The translations under genes were made by a program, and so were the position numbers. Below are positions 35,374 to 43,635 of a DNA stretch of 64,000 nt, in pieces (the stretch's first letter is position 1; each line of letters opens with the position of its first letter). Source of the DNA: Thermosporothrix hazakensis. GTDB taxonomy: Bacteria > Chloroflexota > Ktedonobacteria > Ktedonobacterales > Ktedonobacteraceae. Under the pieces are notes generated by a model. That model searched no databases, was not told the origin of the DNA, and was given only the letters and a program-made list of their open reading frames with translations. The stretch spans positions 234,782-298,781 of the forward strand of contig NZ_QKUF01000004.1 in the NCBI RefSeq assembly GCF_003253565.1. Reading direction: 5' to 3'.

Positions 35374-35396
35374 TAGATCAAGGAGGCAAGAAAACA

Positions 35397-36284
35397 GTGA
35401 TAAAAGGAACCACACCCTACAAGCACACCCTGGTAGCAACATTGGGAGGGAATCCCCAGATTGTCACCTGCACGTTGGATCTGCTGCTGAGGCAGGGTAT
35501 TCCAATCTACGAAGTGATTGTTGTCCACCCGGCGGCTTCTCCCCGAATTCGGCAGTCGCTGAAACGCCTCAATGCCGAATTTGTCGGTGATCACTACACT
35601 TTTGAAGGACAGACCCGAACAATCCATTTTCGACAACAGGTTCTTGCTCATTACAACACTCTGATCGATGATATGGTCGATGATCAAACGGTCAACGGCG
35701 CACTTGATACCATTGGCGAACTCATTCGCTCTCTGAAGCAACAACAGCGCATCATCTATTTCTCAATTTCCGGCGGACGACGCCTGATGAGCTTCCTCGC
35801 GTTCTCAACTGCCCTTCTGTACTTCGATGCTCATGACAAGCTTTTGCACCTCTACACGCCCGAGCATATCAAAGAGCAAGCAGACAAAGAAGGCTCGATG
35901 CATAGCACACCGGACGATGGTCGCCGCCTGATCGAAGTGCCATTTACGCGGGCCTCTCAATCGTTGCTTGCCACCATGTCTCATCTTTCATCGTCCGGCA
36001 CCATCATGACCCAGCAAATACAGCAAATACGAGAAGCGCATTGGCGTTGCAAGCAGGTCGTCGACAATCTCTCTGAGCGCGCTCGTGATGTGCTACGAGC
36101 GTATGCGCAGGGTCTGTCTCCTGCCGAGGTGGCTCAAAAACTCTGCATCACCGAGTCAACCGTCAGCTTCCATACCACCAGGATCTATGACGAGTGTCGA
36201 AATGTCTGGAACCTACCCGCAAGCAAGCGCTTGACTTATTTCTTTTTGCAGAAAGAATTCGCTGATTACTTCGCTGAACACTAG
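35397..36284 (+). CDS. CARF/ring-nuclease-like protein fused to LuxR-type HTH
   Basis: 295 residues. N-terminal Rossmann-like CARF domain of the CRISPR-associated NE0113/ring nuclease type: TLVATLGGNPQIVTCTLDLL at the start and the ligand-contact motif FSISGGRRLMSFLAF near 120. C-terminal LuxR/FixJ HTH (LSERARDVLRAYAQGLSPAE, then ITESTVSFHTTRIYDEC, about 226-275). The GTG at 35397 is chosen because AGGAGG ends 10 bases upstream and the CARF domain starts at once; an upstream ATG (35319) lies inside the divergent gene. Predicted to bind cyclic oligoadenylate made by Cas10 and act as a transcription factor, with possible ligand turnover. It heads the type III gene block, 146 bp before cas10. 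Confidence 0.82.
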   Translation: MIKGTTPYKHTLVATLGGNPQIVTCTLDLLLRQGIPIYEVIVVHPAASPRIRQSLKRLNAEFVGDHYTFEGQTRTIHFRQQVLAHYNTLIDDMVDDQTVNGALDTIGELIRSLKQQQRIIYFSISGGRRLMSFLAFSTALLYFDAHDKLLHLYTPEHIKEQADKEGSMHSTPDDGRRLIEVPFTRASQSLLATMSHLSSSGTIMTQQIQQIREAHWRCKQVVDNLSERARDVLRAYAQGLSPAEVAQKLCITESTVSFHTTRIYDECRNVWNLPASKRLTYFFLQKEFADYFAEH

Positions 36285-36430
36285 AAAGCATATTCTAGCT
36301 CTTCGCAAAAGACACTAGAATTCACACTGTAGGGTTCAGTAATCTTTCCGGTACATTTCCTGCACGAATGCTATTACACTTAGAAAAACACGATTACATC
36401 GAGCCTCATACAAGCGAAAGGGAGGAAGTG

Positions 36431-38113
36431 GTGACCCAGGCGCTAATAGCATTCGATACAGATCACATCAAACGCTACGTCTTCAACACCAACAAATTAA
36501 AGGAGATTCGCGGTGCAAGTTCCATTCTGGACAGGCTGAACCGCAAGGAGACGGTGCACATCGCACAGAAATATGGAGCCCGAACGATCTACGCAAATGG
36601 TGGCTCGGCCCTCTTTCTGGTTGACGCTCGCTCCGCGGAGGCGCTAGGCAAAGAGGTCCAGAGATGCTACCAGCGGGAGACCAGAGGCGGTGCATCCATT
36701 ACCTACGCCATTCAGCCTCTTCCCGACTACGATCCTCGCATTGACATCATGAATACAGCATATCTCGGGGATACAGCTATTGCTGACCTTCTTGAACTGC
36801 TTCGTTTCCGGCAACGCATGGCAAAGGAAAGCCTGCATATGGACACGATGCAGCAAGAGGACACATTGCATACGATTGCCTACCCTTCTCACCCCTTTTT
36901 CAGCACCTGCGACTCGTGTGGCATGGAGTATGCACAGAATGTCCTCGCTGAACCCGATGATGAGGACGATGAAGGGCGATACTGCCAGATCTGCACGGGC
37001 AAGCATCAGGAAGATCAGGACGTCAAGAAACAGCTTGAGAACACGCAGAAAAGGCATCATTCGGCTCGCGATTTCTCGGAGTATCAGCCACTGTGGGAAC
37101 GCATTCTCGAACATCTCCAGCCAGGCGATCTCCAGGGACGCACCCTTCAGCGCCCAAAGAAGTTCGATTCGTTCCAGGATTTCTCCAAAAACAAGGAATA
37201 TATCGGCCTGATCTATGCCGATGGTAATCAGATAGGTGAAAGGCTCAAAACGCTGCGAACGCTTCAAGAGTACCAGGATTTCGCGCAGACAATCGATGAC
37301 GCTCTATTTGCCGCACTGGGACATGCGATCAGCGTACATCTGCCTCTGAATCGAAATCAGCTTCCGTTCGATGTCTTGCTTGTGGGTGGCGATGATGTCA
37401 TCATCCTCGTTCCAGCCGAAAAAGCCATGCAGATCGCGTTCACACTTGCAAAGACATTCTCTACAAAGCTGGTAGAGCACTATCCTGACAATGAAGCGCT
37501 TCAGTGTACGCTCTCGGTTAGCGTTGTGCTTGCACCGATCAAATACCCCTTCAGCTTGCAGCGCGAGCTCTCTGATGCAACGCTCAAAGCCGCGAAGAAA
37601 GCCGGAGCGCTTTACAGGATTGCTCCATCACTGGTCAATTTCGTGGTCGTGACAGGCAATATCAGCATGGACGAAAAAAGCCGAAACCAGGAGCTTCAGC
37701 GCACTCAAAAACAATGGATCTCATCAAAAGAAGCTATCATCACGAAGTTTCAGGCCACCCTTCGTCCCTACACGCTCGACGAGCTGGACTGGCTGCTCAA
37801 ACGGCTGGAAGCGGGTAACAAACTAAGGTTAGGTCGTACCAAGCTGCATCAGCTCCGAGAGGCCATTCTAAGACTGAACAATACCATAACAGTGCTTGAA
37901 ACGCTGGCGACCATGCGCAACTGGCAGGAACACGAGCGCACCTTTATCATGACCATGGTTCAGAAAATCAATGAGTTGTACAAATTGCCTCGCAAGCAGG
38001 TTGAGATTTCCTTTCCCTGGTTCAGTATCAGGCGCTCAAATAAAGACAAGCATTCCATTTATCAGACGCCGCTGCTTGATTTCATCGAATTGTATGACTT
38101 TGTCGCCTTCTAG
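36431..38113 (+). CDS. cas10: type III CRISPR Cas10, HD-less, with active-type GGDD palm
   Basis: 560 residues. Starts at the first palm domain (ALIAFDTDHIKRYVFNTNKL); no HD nuclease domain precedes it. Zinc-finger pairs CDSC (160-163) and CQIC (185-188). The second palm reads IYADGNQIGERL and GGDD (319-322) in LLVGGDDVIILVP, as needed for cyclic oligoadenylate synthesis. The C-terminal helical domain 4 follows. GTG 36431 is preferred: GGGAGG lies 6 bases upstream and the palm starts immediately; ATG 36368 adds 21 unconserved-looking residues. Large subunit of the effector complex; recognises foreign RNA and makes a second messenger. Lack of HD suggests no ssDNA cleavage. Confidence 0.93.
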   Translation: MTQALIAFDTDHIKRYVFNTNKLKEIRGASSILDRLNRKETVHIAQKYGARTIYANGGSALFLVDARSAEALGKEVQRCYQRETRGGASITYAIQPLPDYDPRIDIMNTAYLGDTAIADLLELLRFRQRMAKESLHMDTMQQEDTLHTIAYPSHPFFSTCDSCGMEYAQNVLAEPDDEDDEGRYCQICTGKHQEDQDVKKQLENTQKRHHSARDFSEYQPLWERILEHLQPGDLQGRTLQRPKKFDSFQDFSKNKEYIGLIYADGNQIGERLKTLRTLQEYQDFAQTIDDALFAALGHAISVHLPLNRNQLPFDVLLVGGDDVIILVPAEKAMQIAFTLAKTFSTKLVEHYPDNEALQCTLSVSVVLAPIKYPFSLQRELSDATLKAAKKAGALYRIAPSLVNFVVVTGNISMDEKSRNQELQRTQKQWISSKEAIITKFQATLRPYTLDELDWLLKRLEAGNKLRLGRTKLHQLREAILRLNNTITVLETLATMRNWQEHERTFIMTMVQKINELYKLPRKQVEISFPWFSIRRSNKDKHSIYQTPLLDFIELYDFVAF

Positions 38114-38130
38114 AAAGGGACTATCAGGTA

Positions 38131-38892
38131 ATGCTCATTTGCATCGAATATACCCTTCGCTTCACTGCCCCATTTCATCTCGGAACAGGTATCTCCGGGA
38201 GCCTGATCGACCGTACGATCAGCCGCAATGGGAAGGGAGATCTGTATGTGCCTGCCTCCACATTGAAAGGCGCGCTTCGGGAATGCTGCGAGAAGCTCAG
38301 CCGCCTCTACCTGCCAGATATCCCGCTTGCCAGTCCCCATAACGCCTATGCAGCATTGGAGCAGTTCGGCAGCCCTCCCACACCTGTCGGTCGGATATTT
38401 GGCACGCCCCTCTATCCCGGGACATTGCACTTTGCAAACGCCATTCTCGCCGATACAGACGATATGCAGGCCATTAGCGAGGTAGATGAAATCAAGAAAC
38501 AGGTACGACGAGGTATGCAAAGAAGCATCTTAACCCAGGTGAGAATAAACCGCATTACACGAACTGCCGTGAACGAGGCCCTCTATACCAGTGAGTTTGG
38601 GAACCGCAGTCTCACCTTTGAAGGAAAGATCAAGGGTCTGCTCAACTGCACGCCTGTAGAGCAACTGGCACAGCCCGGGCAGCCAACTCCGACCTATTCG
38701 CTACTGCTCCTGCTGGCCGGTCTGCGGCTTCTCGATCAACTGGGAGCCAATAAATCGGTGGGAAAAGGACAATGCTGCTGTGAAATAAACAGGGTGATCC
38801 TGGAAAAGTGCTCGTACTATCGAGAAGCCTGGGAAGCATGGCTTGAAAATCTCGATGTGCTGCAAACGTATCCAGGGGCAGGAGGGCACTAA
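38131..38892 (+). CDS. cas7: Cas7-like RAMP (Csm3-like), first copy
   Basis: 253 residues. RAMP fold with N-terminal LRFTAPFHLGTGISGSLIDR, the STLKGALRECCEKL helix and a C-terminal Gly-rich loop GANKSVGKGQ. The Asp in LIDRTISRNGKG is in the place of the target-RNA cleaving Asp33 of Csm3, so this may be an active backbone subunit. Starts 17 bp after cas10; its stop overlaps the next start (TAATG), giving translational coupling. Confidence 0.85.
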   Translation: MLICIEYTLRFTAPFHLGTGISGSLIDRTISRNGKGDLYVPASTLKGALRECCEKLSRLYLPDIPLASPHNAYAALEQFGSPPTPVGRIFGTPLYPGTLHFANAILADTDDMQAISEVDEIKKQVRRGMQRSILTQVRINRITRTAVNEALYTSEFGNRSLTFEGKIKGLLNCTPVEQLAQPGQPTPTYSLLLLLAGLRLLDQLGANKSVGKGQCCCEINRVILEKCSYYREAWEAWLENLDVLQTYPGAGGH

Positions 38893-40157
38893 TGAAGCGG
38901 CTCCATCTTCGGGTTACAGCACTCTCGCCGCTGGCAATTCGCTCTGACCACGCTCCCCAGGGAGTCAAAACGACGCATTATGTTCCAGGGATGACGCTGT
39001 CAGGAGCGCTTGCGGCCAGTCATCGCATGTTGCGACCGGAGCAAGAGGAAGAATTTGCGGCCCTTTTCCTTCAGGAGAGGATTTCATTCCCGTATCTTTA
39101 TCCGGCCAGCTTCCAGCACCCTCGTTTCCAAAAATACCAATCGCCGATTATGCCGGTGCCGAAAACCGCACAAAGCTGCAAACGCTTTTCCGGCTTCCCT
39201 CTGCTTGAGGATGAGGAAAAGGATGAAGAATATCATGGCGTCCGTGATAGCCTGCTGGATTGGGGCATTTTCGCCATGTTGAACAATGAAGCATCCAGCA
39301 TTCGGGAGCTGCTCACCCCATTGAGAAGCCATGTCACCTGTCCATATATCAACGAAAAGACAGGCAAAGGATGTAATCACCCGATGGATCACTTCAGCGG
39401 CTTCTATCGACGGAACCAGGCTGGACAGCGGAAGCAGGCAGAGGTCAAGACGCGGCTCCAAACCCATACCGGCATCAATCGTGAATGGGGAACAGCGCAG
39501 GAAGGCGTCTTATACAACCGCGAAGTGATTGACGAAACTATGCAGTTCTGGGGAGAGCTATGGCTTCCTGCTGAGCTTGAACGCAGCTTCAAGCAGTTTC
39601 TTAATGAAGCAAGCACCGAAGACGTTATTCGGCTCGGAACCGGGCGTACGCGGGGTCTGGGTGCGGTTTCTATTCAGGCTGAAGAAGCACCAACCTGGGA
39701 GCCAGAGCCATTTAAGCGGAAACTGACCCTCTTTAATGAGGCCGTTCAGAAACGCACACAGGAGGCGGGCATACAGCAAAGAGCGCCTTTTTATTTCGCG
39801 ATCACGCTGCATTCACCGGCCATACTCTGCGATCCATTTTTGTGCTATCTGAAAACAATCACTCCCCGGGCGCTGGCCGAACGAACTGGACTCCCTGCAC
39901 ATCAGTTTCAGTGTATCTATCAAAGCACAGGCGTACAGCGCATCACCGGCTGGTATGAGGTCTGGGGAACGCCACGCACCACCGAATATGCAATCGAGAT
40001 GGGATCAGTATTCCTGTTTGCCAGCTCTGCACCGCTGGATGAAGAGCTGATACAGGCACTTGCGACACTGGAACAAACGGGTATCGGGAAACGCCGTAAC
40101 GAGGGCTTCGGACGCGTTTGCATCTCCGATCCATTTCATCTAGAGGCTGATTGCTAG
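38892..40157 (+). CDS. csx10: Csx10 family RAMP (Cas5 group), type III-D
   Basis: 421 residues with two RAMP domains. Visible are LRVTALSPLAIRSDHAPQGV at the N-terminus, VPGMTLSGALAA, Gly-rich loops LGTGRTRGLGAVS and GIGKRRNEGFGRVC, and a Cys/His cluster CPYINEKTGKGCNHPMDH that may bind zinc. Csx10 is the Cas5-like cap of III-D complexes and is the clearest marker of that subtype. Start overlaps the preceding stop by one base. Confidence 0.85.
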   Translation: MKRLHLRVTALSPLAIRSDHAPQGVKTTHYVPGMTLSGALAASHRMLRPEQEEEFAALFLQERISFPYLYPASFQHPRFQKYQSPIMPVPKTAQSCKRFSGFPLLEDEEKDEEYHGVRDSLLDWGIFAMLNNEASSIRELLTPLRSHVTCPYINEKTGKGCNHPMDHFSGFYRRNQAGQRKQAEVKTRLQTHTGINREWGTAQEGVLYNREVIDETMQFWGELWLPAELERSFKQFLNEASTEDVIRLGTGRTRGLGAVSIQAEEAPTWEPEPFKRKLTLFNEAVQKRTQEAGIQQRAPFYFAITLHSPAILCDPFLCYLKTITPRALAERTGLPAHQFQCIYQSTGVQRITGWYEVWGTPRTTEYAIEMGSVFLFASSAPLDEELIQALATLEQTGIGKRRNEGFGRVCISDPFHLEADC

Positions 40158-40175
40158 TGTTTAGAGGAGGCACAC

Positions 40176-40646
40176 GTGAACAAACGGATGAAGATTATTC
40201 TGCATGTCAATATACAGGCAGAAAAGCTCTATGAAAAGTCAAAAGAACTGGGAACGCTTGCTGCCTCGGCTTTTCTTCAGAGCGGACAAACCTCGCAGGC
40301 AAATCGCGAACGACATCGCTCACAAATGAAAGGGCTCGAAAATATCGCAGAAACAACCCGAAAATCAACAGATGTGCTGGATTACATCAAGAAACAGATT
40401 GCCCGTAAGCAAAGCGGTTGGGTTACAGAGCTACAATACGGCGAAAAGCTGAAGGCATTCCTTGAGGATGGACTGACCGGGCCTATTGATGAAATCTGTC
40501 GTGAGGTCGGCATCACAGGCAATACTGAACAGGATAGACGCGACAGGCAACAGATCCGCCTCCATCTCATTCGGCAGTTTGTGAGACAGATGGTCATTCA
40601 GTATGAGTATTCTATCAGCGATTTAGGAAGAAAGAACAGCGCATGA
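40176..40646 (+). CDS. small helical protein, candidate Cas11 subunit
   Basis: 156 residues from a GTG with AGAGGAGG five bases upstream. Predicted almost wholly alpha-helical (KLYEKSKELGTLAASAFLQS, and RRDRQQIRLHLIRQFVRQMV at the C-terminus). No family recognised. Type III complexes carry small helical Cas11 proteins; this and the next gene are the only candidates. Its stop overlaps the next start by four bases. Confidence 0.6.
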   Translation: MNKRMKIILHVNIQAEKLYEKSKELGTLAASAFLQSGQTSQANRERHRSQMKGLENIAETTRKSTDVLDYIKKQIARKQSGWVTELQYGEKLKAFLEDGLTGPIDEICREVGITGNTEQDRRDRQQIRLHLIRQFVRQMVIQYEYSISDLGRKNSA

Positions 40647-41110
40647 TCACAGAGAAGCTGCTAGAGCGTCTCTATCTCCTGAGCGATGATGTTCTGTACA
40701 GAGACGCTGTCAACTTTATGCATAGCATTGGTGAAGCAAACAGTCTCTCAGGTTCGCAAATGAACGGCCTGCTCAATATCGCGCTTGGCAACCCCTATAG
40801 CGAGCTTCTGAAATTTTTACAACATCAGCAAGCCCGCACGACCTGGAAGAAGCAGGAGGCTCATGTTCCCGGATTTTACAGAAAGCTGCAAATCAAACTT
40901 CAGCGGCTCACGGTAGACACCATATCAAGCATTGCACCTGAAGGGAAACTATCTCCGGAAGAGCAAGAAGAGTTGAAAAAGCTGATAGCGCAGGAATTCA
41001 TTCAGCACCTGCTGGCAGAAAACGGCTATATGGCGTACCAGATAGAGTGCAAGAAGAAGCAAGAAGAGACCCAACAGAGTATGTACCAACGTGGAGGCAA
41101 GCGCAGATGA
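40643..41110 (+). CDS. second small helical protein, candidate Cas11/Csm2-like
   Basis: 155 residues: FMHSIGEANSLSGSQMNGLL, then a helical C-terminal half rich in Lys/Glu (SPEEQEELKKLIAQEFIQHL). The fold looks compatible with Csm2-like Cas11 but this is not provable by eye. ATGA overlaps on both sides place it tightly within the operon. Confidence 0.55.
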   Translation: MITEKLLERLYLLSDDVLYRDAVNFMHSIGEANSLSGSQMNGLLNIALGNPYSELLKFLQHQQARTTWKKQEAHVPGFYRKLQIKLQRLTVDTISSIAPEGKLSPEEQEELKKLIAQEFIQHLLAENGYMAYQIECKKKQEETQQSMYQRGGKRR

Positions 41111-41991
41111 CGCAGCAAAACAATCAGCAACAGGCCTTTCAATTACGCAATCGTTATGTTTTTCGTGGGCAACTCACCATGCGCACAGGCCTGCATATTG
41201 GCGGGGGAAGAGAGACGCTTAGCAACTCAGACAGCCCTGTTGTTCTGACACCGGACGGCCTGCCATTCATCCCGGGTTCCAGCTTCAAAGGCGCGTTGCG
41301 CAGTACAACCGAAAAGCTGGTCGCCTCTCTGCCAGCAGAGCTCGGATTGCATACCTGCGGGCTCCCCGTTGACGACGTCGAAGGGGAAACCTGCCCCACA
41401 GCGCAACAAAATCATATCCGCAACGAGCGACGGGACAAGAATCGAAGGGATCAGGAAGCCTATATGCAGCAAAAGCGCAAGGATCTCTGCCACACCTGCC
41501 AGCTTTTCGGTTCTCCCTTCGCTGCTGCCCGCATTATCATCAATGACCTTTACCTGGCCGAAGATGATTGGAGCGGCCCTCCCCAGATTCGTGATGGTGT
41601 CGCGATCGAGCGTGATCGTGACACCGCGAAAAGGAACGCAAAGTATGATTTTGAAGTCGTTCCGGCTACCACCTCTTTCAAGCTTGAAATCGTGATAGAG
41701 AACGCCACATTCCAGGATCTTCAACTGATCAGCATTGGCCTGGGTGAATTTACCAGCGGCTTTGGCGGCATTGGTGGCCTGCGCTCACGTGGTCTGGGAG
41801 CCTGTATCCTTGAAAACCTTGAGATTCGCTATCTCGAACTAGATATTGCTGACCAGAAAGAAAAAATGCGTCGTTTACAGCACTACCTCCTGCACCGAGA
41901 CGAAGGGCTTACACAGGTTGCGGATGCGGATGCCTTCCTTGCAGCACATATCAAGTCATTGTTTAAACTCACAAGCGAGAAGGGGGAATGA
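41107..41991 (+). CDS. cas7: Cas7-like RAMP (Csm3-like), second copy
   Basis: 294 residues. RAMP motifs: MRTGLHIGGGRETLSNSDSP, FIPGSSFKGALRSTTEKL, CHTCQLFGSPFAAARIIIND and C-terminal GFGGIGGLRSRGLGA. The Asp in NSDSPVV is the candidate catalytic residue. Start ATG 41107 overlaps the preceding stop (ATGA) with GGAGG upstream; the frame extends to 41047 without signals. Looks like a canonical Csm3 backbone subunit. Confidence 0.88.
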   Translation: MTQQNNQQQAFQLRNRYVFRGQLTMRTGLHIGGGRETLSNSDSPVVLTPDGLPFIPGSSFKGALRSTTEKLVASLPAELGLHTCGLPVDDVEGETCPTAQQNHIRNERRDKNRRDQEAYMQQKRKDLCHTCQLFGSPFAAARIIINDLYLAEDDWSGPPQIRDGVAIERDRDTAKRNAKYDFEVVPATTSFKLEIVIENATFQDLQLISIGLGEFTSGFGGIGGLRSRGLGACILENLEIRYLELDIADQKEKMRRLQHYLLHRDEGLTQVADADAFLAAHIKSLFKLTSEKGE

Positions 41992-41995
41992 GCAG

Positions 41996-43015
41996 ATGTT
42001 AAAAGCACTCGTCAATGAAGCACGCCTGCGGCTGGAAATTAAGACCGAAGGACCACTACTGATTAAAACAGGCTATGCCACGGTGATCGGCGCAGATATG
42101 TCTCCAGTTATCACATATCGTCACGGGAAAAAAGAAGTGTATATCCCGGGAAGTTCGCTCAAGGGTATTTTTCGCAGCCATATCGAAAAGGTCGCGAATA
42201 GCATTCATCCGCAGGTTGCCTGTAACCCTCTTTCACGACCAGGTGATCAGAAAACAGAGAACCAGGGTAAAAATGGTGAGCAACTCTACCGCATCTCCTG
42301 CGGTAGTCGGCTCGATGATAAGCAGCCGTCACACGAAGTATATGCGCGTTCATGCCCTACCTGTCGCCTTTTTGGCTCAACAGCCTTCAGCAGTCGGATT
42401 GCAATTGGCGATGCCTATCTAAGCGAAGAGAACACAGGGCTGGAGACAGAGATTGAACGCCGTGACAGCATTGCCATAGACAGGCTGACCGGCGGCGTCA
42501 GTGGGAACGCGAAGTTTGATATGGACGTGGTTGCATATGGACAGATTTTCCTCTCTGATATCCACCTCCGAAATTTCGAGATCTGGCAACTGGGTATGCT
42601 CTTCGTGATCATTCAGGACCTGGAAGATCAACTTATCCGCATCGGCTCCGGGCGCTCTCGCGGCCAGGGCAAAATCAAAGCCAGCATCTATAACAAGCCA
42701 GACAAGCTTCATCCGGGAGGGGTAGTCCTCTCTACCATTCGGAGAAGCACAGCATCAGAGCCCGATAATGAACTATGGGGTCTGGGACACTGGCTTAATG
42801 AGCAGGCGGCTATCTATGGAGCAGAGAAGAATGATCTGCTTCGTCTGGAAGTGCCAGTACCCCATGAGAAACACGGGGTGCGCAACAATCGCGTTTTCAA
42901 AGACAAGGCGCTCAGGAGCCTTAAAGAGCAGTGCATTGAAGCCTTTATCGCTCGCATGCAGGAATGGTCATTCCCTACAGAAGAGGGAGCATCCGCACAA
43001 AGGAGTCAGAGATAA
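41996..43015 (+). CDS. cas7: Cas7-like RAMP (Csm3-like), third copy
   Basis: 339 residues. EGPLLIKTGYATVIGADMSP, YIPGSSLKGIFRSHIEKV, the Cys motif CPTCRLFGSTAFSSRIAIGD and the Gly-rich loop RIGSGRSRGQGKIKA. The Asp in GADMSPV is again in the catalytic place. AGGGGGAA lies seven bases before the ATG. The 150-base frame extension upstream overlaps the preceding gene and is not used. Its stop overlaps the next start (TAATG). Confidence 0.88.
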   Translation: MLKALVNEARLRLEIKTEGPLLIKTGYATVIGADMSPVITYRHGKKEVYIPGSSLKGIFRSHIEKVANSIHPQVACNPLSRPGDQKTENQGKNGEQLYRISCGSRLDDKQPSHEVYARSCPTCRLFGSTAFSSRIAIGDAYLSEENTGLETEIERRDSIAIDRLTGGVSGNAKFDMDVVAYGQIFLSDIHLRNFEIWQLGMLFVIIQDLEDQLIRIGSGRSRGQGKIKASIYNKPDKLHPGGVVLSTIRRSTASEPDNELWGLGHWLNEQAAIYGAEKNDLLRLEVPVPHEKHGVRNNRVFKDKALRSLKEQCIEAFIARMQEWSFPTEEGASAQRSQR

Positions 43016-43614
43016 TGCAAACAACGTCGGAAGTAGAGGGAACGGAAATCTTGCTTGCCGGAACAGTCCAGAAGGAAGCTCTCAACACCTTCCTTCAGGG
43101 CTGTCCGCTTCCACCTGATGAGACAGTGCTGATGCTCATGGAAACTCACCCGCACCAAGTCATTACGCCTGAAGAGAGACAGGATATGCTCTACTTTGCC
43201 ATTTTCGACCCTGATTTCGACTTCTCTTCCTATACCTCGGGTCGCATTTTCCATGCTCAGGGAGAGATTCGGTGGGAGCAGCAAGACGATAGAGTTCGGT
43301 GTGTCTATACAGGCGATAGAGCATACAAACCGGCATTGCAGGACCCCTCTCAACGAACATTACCAGTGGCTTATAACAGAACCTATATTCTCCTCGGGAA
43401 AAGGCTCATTGATGAGCAGCAAAAGCGAATCAACGCGCACCCGGGAGATTTTGCTGAAATTCGTATTCCCCGCCTGCTGCGCTATCCGCAATTGCCTGCG
43501 ACGAAAGAGGCGGAACGCATGCAACTGGTTGTATGCGAGTATGTAGACCCCGCTACCGGTCACAATTATGCCTATCGCTTTCGGAGCCTCGTACCATTCC
43601 AGAAGCAGAGATAA
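43015..43614 (+). CDS. csx19: Csx19-like type III-D accessory protein
   Basis: 199 residues. Pattern recalled for Csx19: SGRIFHAQGEIRWEQQDDRV, RTYILLGKRL, FAEIRIPRLLRYPQLP, and VVCEYVDPATGHNYAYRFRS at the C-terminus. Csx19 is confined to III-D loci; its role in the complex is not known. Start codon overlaps the stop of the preceding Cas7 gene. Confidence 0.7.
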   Translation: MQTTSEVEGTEILLAGTVQKEALNTFLQGCPLPPDETVLMLMETHPHQVITPEERQDMLYFAIFDPDFDFSSYTSGRIFHAQGEIRWEQQDDRVRCVYTGDRAYKPALQDPSQRTLPVAYNRTYILLGKRLIDEQQKRINAHPGDFAEIRIPRLLRYPQLPATKEAERMQLVVCEYVDPATGHNYAYRFRSLVPFQKQR

Positions 43615-43635
43615 AGGTCAGGAGCGTGTCAGACA

